From Neocallimastix lanati (nom. inval.) (lineage: Eukaryota; Neocallimastigomycota; Neocallimastigomycetes; Neocallimastigales; Neocallimastigaceae): a stretch of DNA of 60,000 bases. Positions 39,358 to 52,133 of the stretch are shown in pieces. The position numbers and the translations under genes were made by a program. Numbering within the stretch: position 1 is the stretch's first letter; the number at the start of each line of letters is the position of its first letter. The notes under the pieces are model-generated. The model was given only the letters and a program-made list of their open reading frames with translations. It was not told the origin of the DNA and did not search any database. The DNA lies in NCBI GenBank assembly GCA_016946835.1, contig JACVTC010000025.1, forward strand, positions 1,130,001-1,190,000, in the 5' to 3' direction.

Positions 39358-40177
39358 TCATGGTTTTATTATTCTCAATTATTATGCTATCATAATTTGG
39401 TAAATCATCAATATTTGGAATTTGTGCGTATGGATTATCATCTACAGGTTTATTAGGACGATTCATACTTCTATAATTAGAATAGTTTTCATCATTGAGT
39501 TGATTATAACCTTGAGATTCACCAAAACTTCTATCTCCATAATAACTCATGCTAGAATTTATATTTTTTTGTTTTTTCTTATTTCTCACAAAGAAGACAA
39601 TCACTAAGAGAGCTAGTATAACCCCACCACCAATACCATAAATAACATTCTTGGATAAACCTTTTTTAGGATCTACAGATGAATTTTCACCCTTTGAAAT
39701 AGAAGATGGACGACTTTGAGATAAAGTTGTCATTGTTTGACCTATTGAAGTTGTTGAAGTAGTGACCACTTCGGTTATAGGTTTATTGATATCATCAGAT
39801 GTATTATCATTTGGTGGGTTATTATTTTCAACAACATCATCATTATTTTTATTATCATTTTTATTAATATCATTATTATTATTATTATTTTTACTATTAT
39901 TTTTATTATTATTTTTATTACTATTATTATTATTATCATTATTATTATTATTATTTGGATCTATATTTTCAGGTATTGTTTCACCATTAAATTGTACTAC
40001 ACGAACTTGATTCTTAACACATTCTGCACAAACATAATTATTATTACAAGCATCACAGGATAATACGGAATCTTCACTTGTAAAAGGACAAGTGTAAAAA
40101 AAATTCACTGATCCTCCACATTCTCCACAACTTGTATATTGTACAATACCACAAACACCTTCTTGACCTGAAAGCAT
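36710..40177 (-). CDS. Single-pass membrane protein, Cys-rich ectodomain and long disordered tail
   Basis: An open frame of 1155 codons. Residues 1-53 hold eight cysteines (9, 17, 20, 30, 41, 44, 50, 53) with CxxC pairs. An Asn-rich and then Ser/Thr-rich stalk follows to about 170. Residues about 177-197 form a membrane helix (YGIGGGVILALLVIVFFV) followed by RNKKKQK, so the N-terminus is probably outside. The remaining 950 residues are Asn/Ser/Thr/Pro-rich, with internal repeats: three TPNING units, a PMGIPMG run, TPKTPKS and HPLPVPPPHGYPP. The architecture recalls fungal wall-stress sensors, but no WSC domain is recognised. The ATG lies just upstream of a TTTCAG acceptor-like site (40168). 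As no signal peptide is present, the true start may be a short signal-peptide exon further upstream that I could not find. Product family not recognised. Confidence 0.8.
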
Positions 40178-43033
40178 TATCTATTAAAAATTATCTATTA
40201 TTATTTAAAAAAAAAAAATTCTTATATGTATATATTTTATTTTTAAAACTATTATTAAAATATATATATTGTTAGAATAACGATTATATATACTTTTTAA
40301 ATAATTTTTAATTTCAATAAATATATAATAATATTTACCTATTATTTTTTTCTATTATTTTTTCCTATTATTTTTTATTTAATATTTTTTATCTAATATT
40401 TTTTATTTTTTTTTTTTTATTGATTCTACATAATAATAATAATATATATATAATTTTTTATTATTATGAAAAAATTATGTTTATTATTAAATAATTTTTT
40501 ATATCTTAAATAATTTTTTTTATGTATTATTCTTTAAATATATATATTTTTGTTTTTTTATTTACTATTTTAACATTTTAACATGGTTTGTTAACAATAT
40601 ATATTAATTATATATATATTTGATAAATTAAATAAGAAAATAAAAGAAAATCAATCTATTATCTCTATCTATCTCTAACTATTTCTTCATTAAAAAAAAA
40701 ATAATAAATAATATATTATATTATTGATTTTTTTTAAAACAAAAAAAAAAAAAAAAATAGAAATATTAAAAATATATAAATATTGAAATATTGAATGAAT
40801 TAATACTCTTTTTTTTTTTTTTTTTTTTTTTAAAAAAAAATAACAAAATCTATATTAGGTTCATATAAAATATAACGTTGATTTTTGCTTTAACTTTTTG
40901 ATAATTTTTCTATTTTTTATTTTTAATTTTTTTTTTTTTTTCCTTTAAAATTTCTATATTGTTTTTTTTTTTTTTTTAATATGATTATTGTATTATTTTT
41001 TCCTTTGATTTCTTTGAATATATATATATATATTTTACAAATATTTTTGAATATATTATAACTTTGAATTATTAATTTAAATAATTGTATTAATAAATAT
41101 TATTGGAGATATCTACTATTATATTGTTGATTAAATTATGATTTTCATTTTTTTAAACTATATATATTAGAAAAATAGAAAAGAAAATATAAAAGAAATA
41201 AAAAAATAAAAAAAATAGATTAGTATGAAAAAGTATGATAAAAATAATATATATAATGAACATTATGTATCATAAGTAAAAATATATAGCATAACTAATT
41301 AACAATTAATTAAATTTACATTTAGGATATAATTTAAAGTTAATGGCTTCATAACATTCTTTTATTGAAACTATTATACATAAGAATGTATTGATATATA
41401 AAAATATATATATTATTTTTTTTTTTTTTATTTTCCTTTTTAAAATAAATTTTAATCTTTTATTTTTTTTTAAAAAAAAAAGATTAATTCTTTTTTCTTA
41501 TTATTTGTTATAATTAATATTTTAATATCAATTATTACAGATTAATTTTGAATTTTAAAATAAGATGAAATAGAAATAAAAACAAAAATAAAAATTAAAA
41601 AAAAAAATAAAAAATAAAAAAAAAAGAACGATACAAAATTAAATAAATAAAAATGAAAAATGAAAAAAATAAAAATAAAAATAAACTTTTTAATTACAAA
41701 ACAAAAATATAAATAATTAAAGAATAATAATAAAAAAGGTTTTTTTTTTTTTTATTTTATTTTATTTTATTTGATACTTTGTATCTTTAAATAAATAAAA
41801 AATTATAAAATACTTTTTTTTTTTTTTTTTAATTAAAAAAAAATTAAAAAAAGAAAGAAAAAGGAAAAAAAAAAAAAATTCTAAACTATAATAAATGATA
41901 ATTAATAATTAATAAATTATAATTAATATTTATTAATTAATAAATAATAATAAGTAATTACTTAATAATTAAATAATTAATTAAATAGTAATAAATTTTT
42001 TATATATGATTATTATACATTTCAAATTTTTATAATAGAATTGATAGAATATATAAAAAATATTCAATATATAATAGATATACTAATTTATAAATATGAC
42101 TGTTTTATCAATATAAAATATTATAATACAATACATATATAAATATACATAAATTAAAATTAAATATTTTATTTTATATTATATTTTTTATAATATTTAA
42201 ACTTTCTTAATATTCAATTTTTTTTTATTTATATTTTGTTTTTTTTTTTTTTTTATGTTTTTTGTTTTTATTTTGTTTTTTTTTTTTTTTATTTTTTTTT
42301 TGGTAATCCGTTCATATATTAATAAATGGTAATTTAATATAATAAGAGTGTATTATATTATATTAAATAACTATATATTTTATTTTACTTTATTTTATAT
42401 ATAAAATAAATTATAGTACATAAAAAGGAATATATCATAAATAAAGTCTATTATATATAAATTATATAGAATAGATAAAGTGTAATCTTCTCATATAAAC
42501 TTTATTATTAGTCCTTGAATGATCATGAATGAAATTTTAATAATTAATAATATAGCATTAAGAAAAAAAGAAAAAAAAAAAAAGGAAATAACAATAATTA
42601 AATAATAATAAAAATAATAATAAAAATTAAAATAATATAAATTCAAATTAAATACTAATAAAATAATATTAATAATTATTAAACATTAATAAAATTATAA
42701 TACTATTAATAATTATATAATAATAATAATAATATTAATAATTAAATATGATTTAGTTATTATTAATCTTTAATTCATTTTTTATATTTAGTTAATTTTT
42801 GATTTAATATAAAATAAATATATTTAATATTAAAATAATTTTATTTTATAATATAGTTGAAAGAATAGAATAATTAAAATTTTTATTTTTAATATGAATA
42901 TTAATAAAAATTTTCTATATATTTAATATCTACTAAAATATATAATTTCGTTCTATTAATTCAATTAACTTTTACAGTAATTTTCAATTTTCTATTTAAA
43001 CTTTATTTATTAATTAATTAATTAAATCATATA

Positions 43034-43064
<31 letters not shown>

Positions 43065-43137
43065 TACATTTATATATTTTATTTATTTATTTATTTATTT
43101 TTATATATCTATTTATATTATTTATTTATTTATTTAT

Positions 43138-43269
<132 letters not shown>

Positions 43270-44868
43270 TTTTCCTTATAAAATATATAATAAAAATTAT
43301 CTGTATTTAATTTTATTTTTTATATTATTTAAACTTTTTCTATTTAATAATGGTTAAAGATAGCTGAATAAACTTTAATATATATTTTATCAATAATTTA
43401 TATTGTTGAATATGAATAAATTTATTATTTAAATATTAAAAAAAAAAAAAAGTATTTGTGATACGTTGTACGTAGAATACATACATTACATACATTATAT
43501 TATACATAATAGACATTCTCTCTATTTAATATAAGAACCATTGAACTACTTTGCTCTTCCATAAATTAAAAATTAATGATTGTTTATCATTTAATTGTAT
43601 ATAATGGAACCTAGAATAAATTTTACTTTTAAAAGTCAAAACGTTTAGTCAGTAATGAATTAATGAATGAATTAATTATTTTAATAAATAAAAATGACAT
43701 TCAATAATTAATAAATTTTAAATAATTAAAAGAATAAATAATAAAAAAAAAAAAAAGTAGTGAAATGAAATGAATAGGCACATAAAATAATCGATATTTA
43801 TTTTTTTTTTTTTAATTTGATTTAAAAGACTAATCTTTAAAATAAAAATGATATTATTTTAATTTAAAATAAAAAAAAAATTTTATTTATTATTATGATT
43901 ATTATTATTATTATACATTTTATAGATTTTATATCTAACATTTATAATATCTATATTTTATAGAGTATCTATATTTTATATATACTATTGTATATATACA
44001 ATTTTATTTTATATTATATTATTATATATATCTATAAGATGTAAAATGACGACTTTGATTATAAATTAGCTTCTATAAAATATTGAAATAAATAAGAACA
44101 ATCCTTGTAATTTAATAATAAATTCTAAATGATTTTAGAAATGAATGAGAATCATCCTTTTAACTAATTTAAATTTTATATTTAAAATCAATGGTAGAGC
44201 ATAAATTTAATATTCTGTTAATTTATGAAATAATAATAATAATAATAATAATAATGATAATAATAATTATAAAATATATATATTAATTATACATATGTAA
44301 TTTATTTTATTTAGATTGTTTCTACTTTATATATGGCTTGAAAATATTTTATGATATATTTAAAGTATATGTACAAAATTAAATATGCAATAATTTCAAA
44401 TACAATTAGTAAAATTAAATAAAGATTGATTGTTTTTTTTTTTTTTTTATTAAACTTGTTTAACCTATTAAAAATTTTATTTAAAATTTGAGGTAACCTT
44501 GTTCAAAAAAAAAAAAAAAAATAAGAAAATAAAAATAAAAATAAATAAAAAAAAATTAAAAATTTTTTCCTTAATAATGTAATTTTTTGTACAACATTAT
44601 TTATAATGATTAAATAGTTGTGTAACTTTATTAAATTAAAAATAATTAAAAAATATTTTTTTTATATATTTTATAGTTTATATTTGTATTAAAAAAGAAT
44701 AAAATAAATAATAAATATAAAAAAAAAAATAAGCATGATCAATTTTTATTCAACGGATGAATAATATTTATTAAAGTTTTTAATCTTTCATTACTTAATA
44801 TGGTAAAATCAAAATATATAAATAAAAAAAAAAAAAAATAGATTATATTTATTTATTTACTTATTTAC

Positions 44869-44927
<59 letters not shown>

Positions 44928-44972
44928 GTTAGTTAGTTAGTTAGTTAGTTAAATATTTATTTATTTACTTAC

Positions 44973-45015
<43 letters not shown>

Positions 45016-45612
45016 GTTAGTTAGTTAGTTAGTTAAATATTTATTTAGTTATTTATTTTTTATTATATTAGCATAGCTCTATATAAAATAGTATATGTTG
45101 CATTAGTATTCTTTTTGACTAATTTAGCTATATAAAATATAATTAATAGTTATTGTTATTATCATATAAAGCATTTTAAAAAGAAAATTAATTATTGTGA
45201 TAATAAATATCATATATAAAAATTAAAAAATAAGTATATACATATTTCTATAACAAGCAAAAAATAAAAAAAAAGGAAAGAAAAGAAAGGGATGATTTTT
45301 AATTAAACAGGGGAAATTTTAAGTAATTACTATATCTTTTTTTTTTCCTTTTCCATGAAGATTTTTTGTTGATTTAAATTAAGTAAATATTACCATTTTA
45401 GAATTTCTGTAGGCATATAAAAAAGCGAAAATAGAAAAAAAAGGAAAAAAAATAAATATATATATTTATAAATGTAACGCAAGATATAAAAAAAGAAAAT
45501 AATATAATAATGTTTTTATTATTTTTTTTTTCTTCATTTACTTTTTTTTCTAATAAGAAGAATATAGCTTTAATTGAAAACTTTAACAATTTTTAAAATT
45601 TAAATATTATAT

Positions 45613-45704
45613 ATTTAAAGAAAATAGATATAAATTGTTTGAATATTAAATAAAAGTTATTTAAAGAAAATAGATATAAATTGTTTGAATATTAAATAAA
45701 AGTT
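45613..45704. repeat. 46-bp perfect tandem duplication
   Basis: Two adjacent identical 46-bp units starting ATTTAAAGAAAATAG; only the boundary to flanking DNA differs. Confidence 0.9.
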
Positions 45705-46264
45705 TTTAACAATAAATTTATGTGTAACATAAATTTATTTTATTCATGCTATTATATATTCCATTTATTTTTATCATTTTATTTTTCACGTGATTAGTAA
45801 TAATTTATTTAAATAATAATTAAGATTATTATTTGTGTATTAAATTATTTTATTATTTATTATTACTATCTTTTTTTAATATAATTATTAAATATTATAA
45901 CATTTAAATAATAAATAATAAATTTAGAAAAAAAAATATATATGAGTATATTTTACATTTATGGTATATTATGGTAGTTATTTTTCGATACAAAAAAAAA
46001 AAAGCCGTTTTTATATATATATATTTAATCGAATTTTATTCAATTAATAACTAATAAATAAATAATTTAATTTAATATACATGTTTATATATATAAATTT
46101 TTTTTCTTTTCTATTTATAGTTATTTTGGCACTTTTTTTTTTTTTTAGAATTATCTTCAAATAATTAAAAACAATTAAAATATTAAAATAATAATACTAA
46201 TATTATTATTACGATTATACTACTTATTATTATTTTTATTTATTATTATTCATTATCATTTAAT

Positions 46265-46550
46265 TATTTATTATTTATTATTTATTATTTATTATTTATT
46301 ATTTATTATTTATTATTTATTATTTATTATTTATTATTTATTATTTATTATTTATTATTTATTATTTATTATTTATTATTTATTATTATAATTATTTATT
46401 ATTTATTATTTAATTATTTATTATTTATTATTTATTATTATAATTATTTATTATTTATTATTTAATTATTTATTATTTATTATTTATTATTTATTATTTA
46501 TTATTTATTATTTATTATTTATTATTTATTATTTATTTAATTTATTATTT
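46265..46550. repeat. TTATTTA-type array
   Basis: About 285 bp of TATTTATTAT 7-mer-type units with occasional TAATTATT variants repeated in longer blocks. Confidence 0.85.
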
Positions 46551-46728
46551 ATTATTTTCAATATATAAAACATATAATAAAAGAAATTTTGAACATAATA
46601 ATTGTATTTTAATTTTTTTTTTAAAAAAAAAAAACAATAATAAATATAAAAATGAAATAATAAATTTATTAATTAATAATTATTTATCATATTTTTTATT
46701 ATTTTTATTATTATTATTATTATTATTA

Positions 46729-47083
46729 TTTAATATTTCATATTTTTTATTTTCAACAATTAATTTTTATATTATTATCTTTATAATACTATTATTAACT
46801 ATTACTTATAAATTATTAGTTACTGATTAATAATTATTACTTAGTTAACCTTTTTTATTCATTATAATTAATTATTTTTTTTTCATATATTCATGTATAT
46901 TTACTTAGCATTATTGTATATAAAAAAAATAAATAATAATTAATTATAATGAATAAAAAAGGTAACTAAGTAATAATTATTGATCAGTAACTAATAATTT
47001 ATAAGTAATAGTTAATAATAGTATAATAAAAATAATAATATAAAAAATTAATTGTTGAAAATAAAAAATATGAAGTATTAAAA
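46729..47083. repeat. Long inverted repeat (foldback element)
   Basis: The left arm (about 46729-46882) is an almost perfect reverse complement of the right arm (about 46925-47083), around a loop of about 40 bp. Arm landmarks are TTTTCAACAATTAATTTTTA on the left against TAAAAAATTAATTGTTGAAA on the right, and TTACTTAGTTAACC against GGTAACTAAGTAA. Only a few single-base differences are seen. There is no reading frame inside. It looks like a foldback/MITE-type element, but no clear target duplication frames it. Confidence 0.85.
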
Positions 47084-47424
47084 GCTTTTTAAATTAAGAT
47101 ATAACATCATATTATATTACGATGTTATTCATAATGTGATGTTATATATATGATTTATTTATATATACTTTAAAATATAAATTAACAAAACTTTATTAAA
47201 TTAAAACTTAAATCTAATTAAATCATGATTTTTTTAATCAATAATGCTTTAATTATATTTGTAAGATTATAATATCATATATAATTTTTAATACTTAGGT
47301 ATTTAAATATATATTTAAATATTATTATTTATTATTTTTTATTTATTCTATTTTATTTTCATATCTTACCTTTAATTCTAAAAGTATTATATTTACTTAT
47401 GGAATAAAAAGTTTCTTATTATTC

Positions 47425-47670
47425 AATTCTTCTACTTCTTTTACCTCTACTTCTACTTCTACCTCTATTTCTACTTCTTCTTCTATTTCTATTTTCTATT
47501 TCTATTTTCTATTTCTATTTTCTATTTCTATTTTCTATTTCTACTTCTACTTCTACTTCTATTTCTACTTTTACTTTTACTTCTACTTCCACTTCTACTT
47601 CTTTCACTTCTATCTCCATCTCTACTTCTACTTCTACTATTATTTCTTTATCTATTTCTTCTTTTTATTA
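47425..47670. repeat. Polypyrimidine TTCTAC/TTTCTA minisatellite
   Basis: About 245 bp with T and C almost exclusive on the plus strand apart from regular single A residues, in degenerate 6-12 bp units (CTACTT, CTATTTCTATTTT). On the minus strand one frame reads an alternating Val-Glu run for about 35 codons before stops appear. Confidence 0.8.
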
Positions 47671-48010
47671 TTAATATTTATTATTATATATATACTGAAA
47701 GTACTTCCAGCTAATCCATATAAATAAATAAATTAGTAATTAATGACGATAAATAAATAAATAAATCATCAATTAATAATTAGATATAAATAATTAAATA
47801 ATTATATAATAAAATTAAAATTAAATAATAATAACTATTAATTTTTAATAAGTGTTTAAAATTTTAAATGGAATCAGTTGATTTATGGATTAGGTTATTT
47901 TTCAAAGGAAGTCCATTTAAAATATGTATGATCTTTATACAACATTAACTTATCGTCATATATATATAAATAACTTAAATTTTTGAATTTAAATATTGAA
48001 AAGTTCAATG

Positions 48011-48041
<31 letters not shown>

Positions 48042-48071
48042 TTTAACTTTTAATATATTTTTTTTATAGAC

Positions 48072-48418
48072 TTGGAAACAATGAGTATAAATGACAATTG
48101 GACATCGATGCTCTTCCCTTTTTATGTATGATAGTAACAATGATAATTATAATAATTATTTACTATAAACTGTCTTTTAGTGTTTAGTCATCGATACAAT
48201 TTAATCCCTAAAAATTAATAATAACAAAACTTTCCTCTAAAGTTGCATTCAAAAAGGGTATCTTTACCAGTGATCCCCTCTTGTACCATCTTTAGGAAGA
48301 GGTCAACGATACATTCTTCTCAGATAGAAGAGGAACCAGACGACTAATTGTATTTGACTCATATATATACTCCATCCGAGTTCCTTATTAAGCTTAGAAT
48401 AACCTACAAAATGCTCAA

Positions 48419-48420
<2 letters not shown>
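48072..48420 (+). pseudogene. Decayed coding fragment, unidentified
   Basis: After an ATAG acceptor-like site near 48070 the plus strand reads DLETMSINDNWTSMLFPFYV. From about 48240 it reads KVAFKKGIFTSDPLLYHL, then EEVNDTFFSDRRGTRRLIVF and DSYIYSIRVPY, broken by single stops. Composition is far more balanced than the surroundings. The GTRRLIVFDS part faintly recalls the start of dehydroquinate-synthase-like cyclases (RRLVVVDS), but that is a guess. An alternative minus-strand frame (48513-48303) is also open for 70 codons. Confidence 0.4.
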
Positions 48421-48450
<30 letters not shown>

Positions 48451-48879
48451 AAAAAAATAAATGTGTTTATATTATTATAAACATATATGTATATAATGAA
48501 AAACTGAATAAACATATATTTATATATATTAATATTTATATTATTTTTAATTTTTATTTATTCATATTAGATAGATAGATTGATATTTAAAAATTAAAAT
48601 TAAACTAAAACATTATTAATTTAAAATATAAATTAAACTATTGAAATCAATAAAGAAAATCAAAAAAATAAAAAAAAAGGAAAAAGAAAAAATCAAAAAA
48701 AAAAAAAAAATTTTATTTTTATTTTTATTTTTTTTTTTTGTTATTAGTTATAGATAAAATATATATTGGATCGTGACGAGACTTCATAAGAGGGATGAAC
48801 GAACATTGAAAGGAAGGATATTAAAATTATAGAACGTACCGATTCTATAATATGTTTAATATTTAATATATGAATGTTT

Positions 48880-48925
48880 TAAAATTCTGAAGGTAAGTGC
48901 TCCTACAGTAGCATCAATAAAAGCA

Positions 48926-48956
<31 letters not shown>

Positions 48957-49249
48957 TAAAAGACTTTCACCTGCTTTAGGGAAATGGTAAACTAATATCA
49001 TTGATGTAGAGAAGATATTTTGAATTATTAGAATATAAACTGATTTCTTCATTAAAACCACCACCAAGGATTAAATCTTCAATCCATATGAAAATATAGG
49101 TAACAAATATACAACATATTTAAGTGATGATTAATAACAAATCTATATTTATTAGGAACGAAGAGACCAATAAAGAGGGCTAAAACATTTGAAGCAAATA
49201 TGAAAAGGTTATATTGAATCCCAAAGTGCTGCTGGAACAAAAATCCAGT
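48880..49249 (-). pseudogene. Decayed membrane-protein fragment, unidentified
   Basis: From an AAG acceptor-like site the minus strand reads TGFLFQQHFGIQYNLFIFAS then NVLALFIGLFVPNKYRF (49249-49130). In another frame it reads VTYIFIWIEDLILGGGFNEE then SKYLLYINDISLPFP up to a stop at 48976. Near 48930-48885 FIDATVGALTFRIL appears. The gap between the first two blocks is too short for an intron, so a frameshift is likely. At least two hydrophobic helices are visible. Family not recognised. Confidence 0.4.
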
Positions 49250-49666
49250 CTTAAATTAATTTATGAAGTAAACTTTGTTCTCTTTACTCTATTAATCATA
49301 ATTTATTAACCATTTATTTTACTTACTAATATATATTAACTTGTTTTTATCAAATAGTTTTGTAACTATATAATTATACTATATTATTAAAGCTTATGTA
49401 ACTTTTATCATTTCTATTTATTTATATATTTATTTATATATTTATTTATTTATATATTTATCAATCTATCTATTTATTTATTTATTTATTTAAAAAAAAA
49501 AAAATAAAAAATAACATTTGTTATTTAATTAATAAAATTGAAATTATTTTCATAATATATGAAAAACCGAAAAATTTAAATTTAAAAGCTTTGAAAAGAA
49601 ATTAATAAATTTAATACAAAGAAAAGATAAAAATTTCTAATATTACAAAAAGATTTATATAACTTA

Positions 49667-50062
49667 AAATATATAGTTATATATTTTGACCATTAGAAGG
49701 AATAAATTTAGATTTTTGACATTAAATTAAAATAAATAATAATAATAATAATAATAATATTTTTTTTTTTTTTTTTATAGGCTAAAGACTTTTGTCTCCC
49801 CCATATGTTAATATGGGTGTATGATTAACTGCCATACCAGTACGGCGTCGGCACTCTCAACTCCCCATAAGCAAAGAAACTCCATATAGAAACACCCTAC
49901 GCGATCCTCAAAGGGAAAGCAGAGCCCACTATAGGTGGCATCCATGCCATTCGAGAGAAGCTGGACACTGTAATCCTCTCAGACAAGGATTAAATATATA
50001 GTTATATATTTTGACCATTAGATGGAATAAATTTAGATTTTTGACATTAAATTAAAATAATA
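49667..50062 (-). mobile_element. 5'-truncated LINE scrap inside a 68-bp target-site duplication
   Basis: A GC-rich block (about 49779-49992) is bounded by two direct copies of a 68-bp AT-rich sequence (49667-49735 and 49993-50062, one difference seen: TTAGAAGG against TTAGATGG). On the minus strand the block ends in an A run (14 nt) and TTA units at its left, as expected for the 3' tail of a target-primed insertion. Broken minus-strand frames give VNHTPILTYGGDKSL, close to the PxLxYGxE motif near the end of LINE reverse transcriptases. The rest is cut by stops. Confidence 0.6.
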
Positions 50063-50071
50063 ATAAATAAA

Positions 50072-50122
<51 letters not shown>

Positions 50123-50214
50123 GTAATAATAATAATAATAGTAATAGTAATAGTAATAATAGTAATAATAATAATAAATAATAATAATAAATAATAATAA
50201 TAATAATAATAGTA

Positions 50215-50283
<69 letters not shown>

Positions 50284-50325
50284 GTAACAGTAATAATAGT
50301 AATAATAATAGTAATAATAATTTTT
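50063..50325. repeat. AAT/AGT trinucleotide array
   Basis: About 260 bp of AAT units with interspersed AGT and AAC variants and some AAAT units. Confidence 0.9.
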
Positions 50326-51615
50326 ATATAATTATTATTTTAAATATATTTATTATTTAAATATAATCATAATTATATTTTTTATTATTAACAATTATTT
50401 TACTATAAATATAATTATATATATATATATTCTCAATAAAAGATAAAAATTGTCAATAATTTATAATATATAATTATATATAATTTCATTAAATAAAAAT
50501 TTTCGAGACTAAAAAAAAAAAAAAAAAAAAAAGGACTATTTCATTATATTAATATTTTTTTTTTTTATTCCAATAAAAATAAATTTTATTGGATTATTAA
50601 TTAATTTATTAATTATTATTTATAGATTTTAACTACTAAAGCATTGAAGCTTTATAATAAAAATACACACTTTCTATGATATTTATAGCAATACAATAAT
50701 TGAATATAAATTAATTTTATTAAAACCATTAATTTTAATATCAAAGAAGTCACTAATTTTTAAAGAATTGATATAAAAAAGTTTTATTTAAATAATAAAA
50801 ATGTCCTATATTATATATATATTTATAATTGATAGTAAAAAGACAGTTACAATATATTGAAGTTAATGAAATATATAAAAAAAAATTATTTTATTTAATT
50901 ATTTAATTATTTATTAATTTTTTCATATATATATTTATGAAAGTTTATATATTCTTTATTTTTTTAAATTGATATTATTTATTTATTTATTAGTATTATT
51001 AATGACATTAATTATAATAATAGTAATATATTGATGATATTATAATATTAAAATTAAAATTGTTATTATTAACAGTTATTTGAATAAAAATAAAAAAAAA
51101 AAAAAAAAAAAAAAAAAATAAATTTTTTTTTTTATTTTTTTTTTTATTTATTTTTTTTTTTAGGTTAGAAATATTTAACATGTTTTACTTTTATTCAAAT
51201 AATTTTTTTTTTTTTTTTTTTTTTAATTCTTCTATTCTTTTTTGCATCATTAATGTATAATTATAATATATATTATGAATAAAATTTAATTATCCTTTTT
51301 GTTGTTTTTTATTTTTTATTTTATTATTATTATTTTTTTTCTTTTGTTTTATTTTATGTTTTATTTTATTATGCTTATTTTTTTTTTTTTCTGTTTATTT
51401 TATTTCATCGTTATAGTTTATTTGTTTTATTTTGTTTTATTTTGTTTTATTTTGTTTGTTTTAGTTTATCTTGTTTTATTTTATTTTATTTTTCTTTGAT
51501 GATTGTTATAGAAATGTTCCAGATAAATTTACTTTTTTTTTCTTATTTTTTTCTTATTTTTTATTATTTTTTATTATAAAAAAAAAAAAAAAATAAATAA
51601 ATAAAATAAAATAAT

Positions 51616-51654
<39 letters not shown>

Positions 51655-52133
51655 AAGAAAAAAGAAAAAAAAAAAAAAAACTTTTTAATCTATACTGATA
51701 TATAATGAAACACCATAACGTTTTTTTTTTTTTTTTTTTTTATTTATTATTTTTTATATTTTCCTCATTTATTTATTCTTAAATTTACTAATATCAAAAT
51801 TATATATAATAGCTATTATGATTGATAATATTAATAATATAATAATATTATTTTGTACTGATAAATAAATAAATATATTTATTTATCAATCTATGAATTT
51901 TTTTTTTTTTTTTTTTTTTTTTTTTCGATAAATTTATATTTTTATTATTTTATTATTTTATTATTTTATATTTATTTTATTATTTTATATTTATTTTATT
52001 AATTAATTATTTATTTATTATTTTTCATTAATAAATAAAAAAAAAAAATATTTATCAATTGATTTTATTTATTTATTTATCTATTTATTTATTCTTTGTT
52101 TATTATTATTATTATTATTATTATTTTTTTTTT
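50326..52133. other. AT-rich spacer downstream of the glycosyltransferase gene
   Basis: No coding signal. TTTTG/TTTTA repeats (about 51420-51490) create a Phe-rich pseudo-frame. An AT dinucleotide run lies at 51630-51654. Confidence 0.6.

Noticed and set aside
37410-40010. Several plus-strand frames of 60-83 codons.
   Set aside because: They are antisense shadows of the 1155-codon membrane protein gene.
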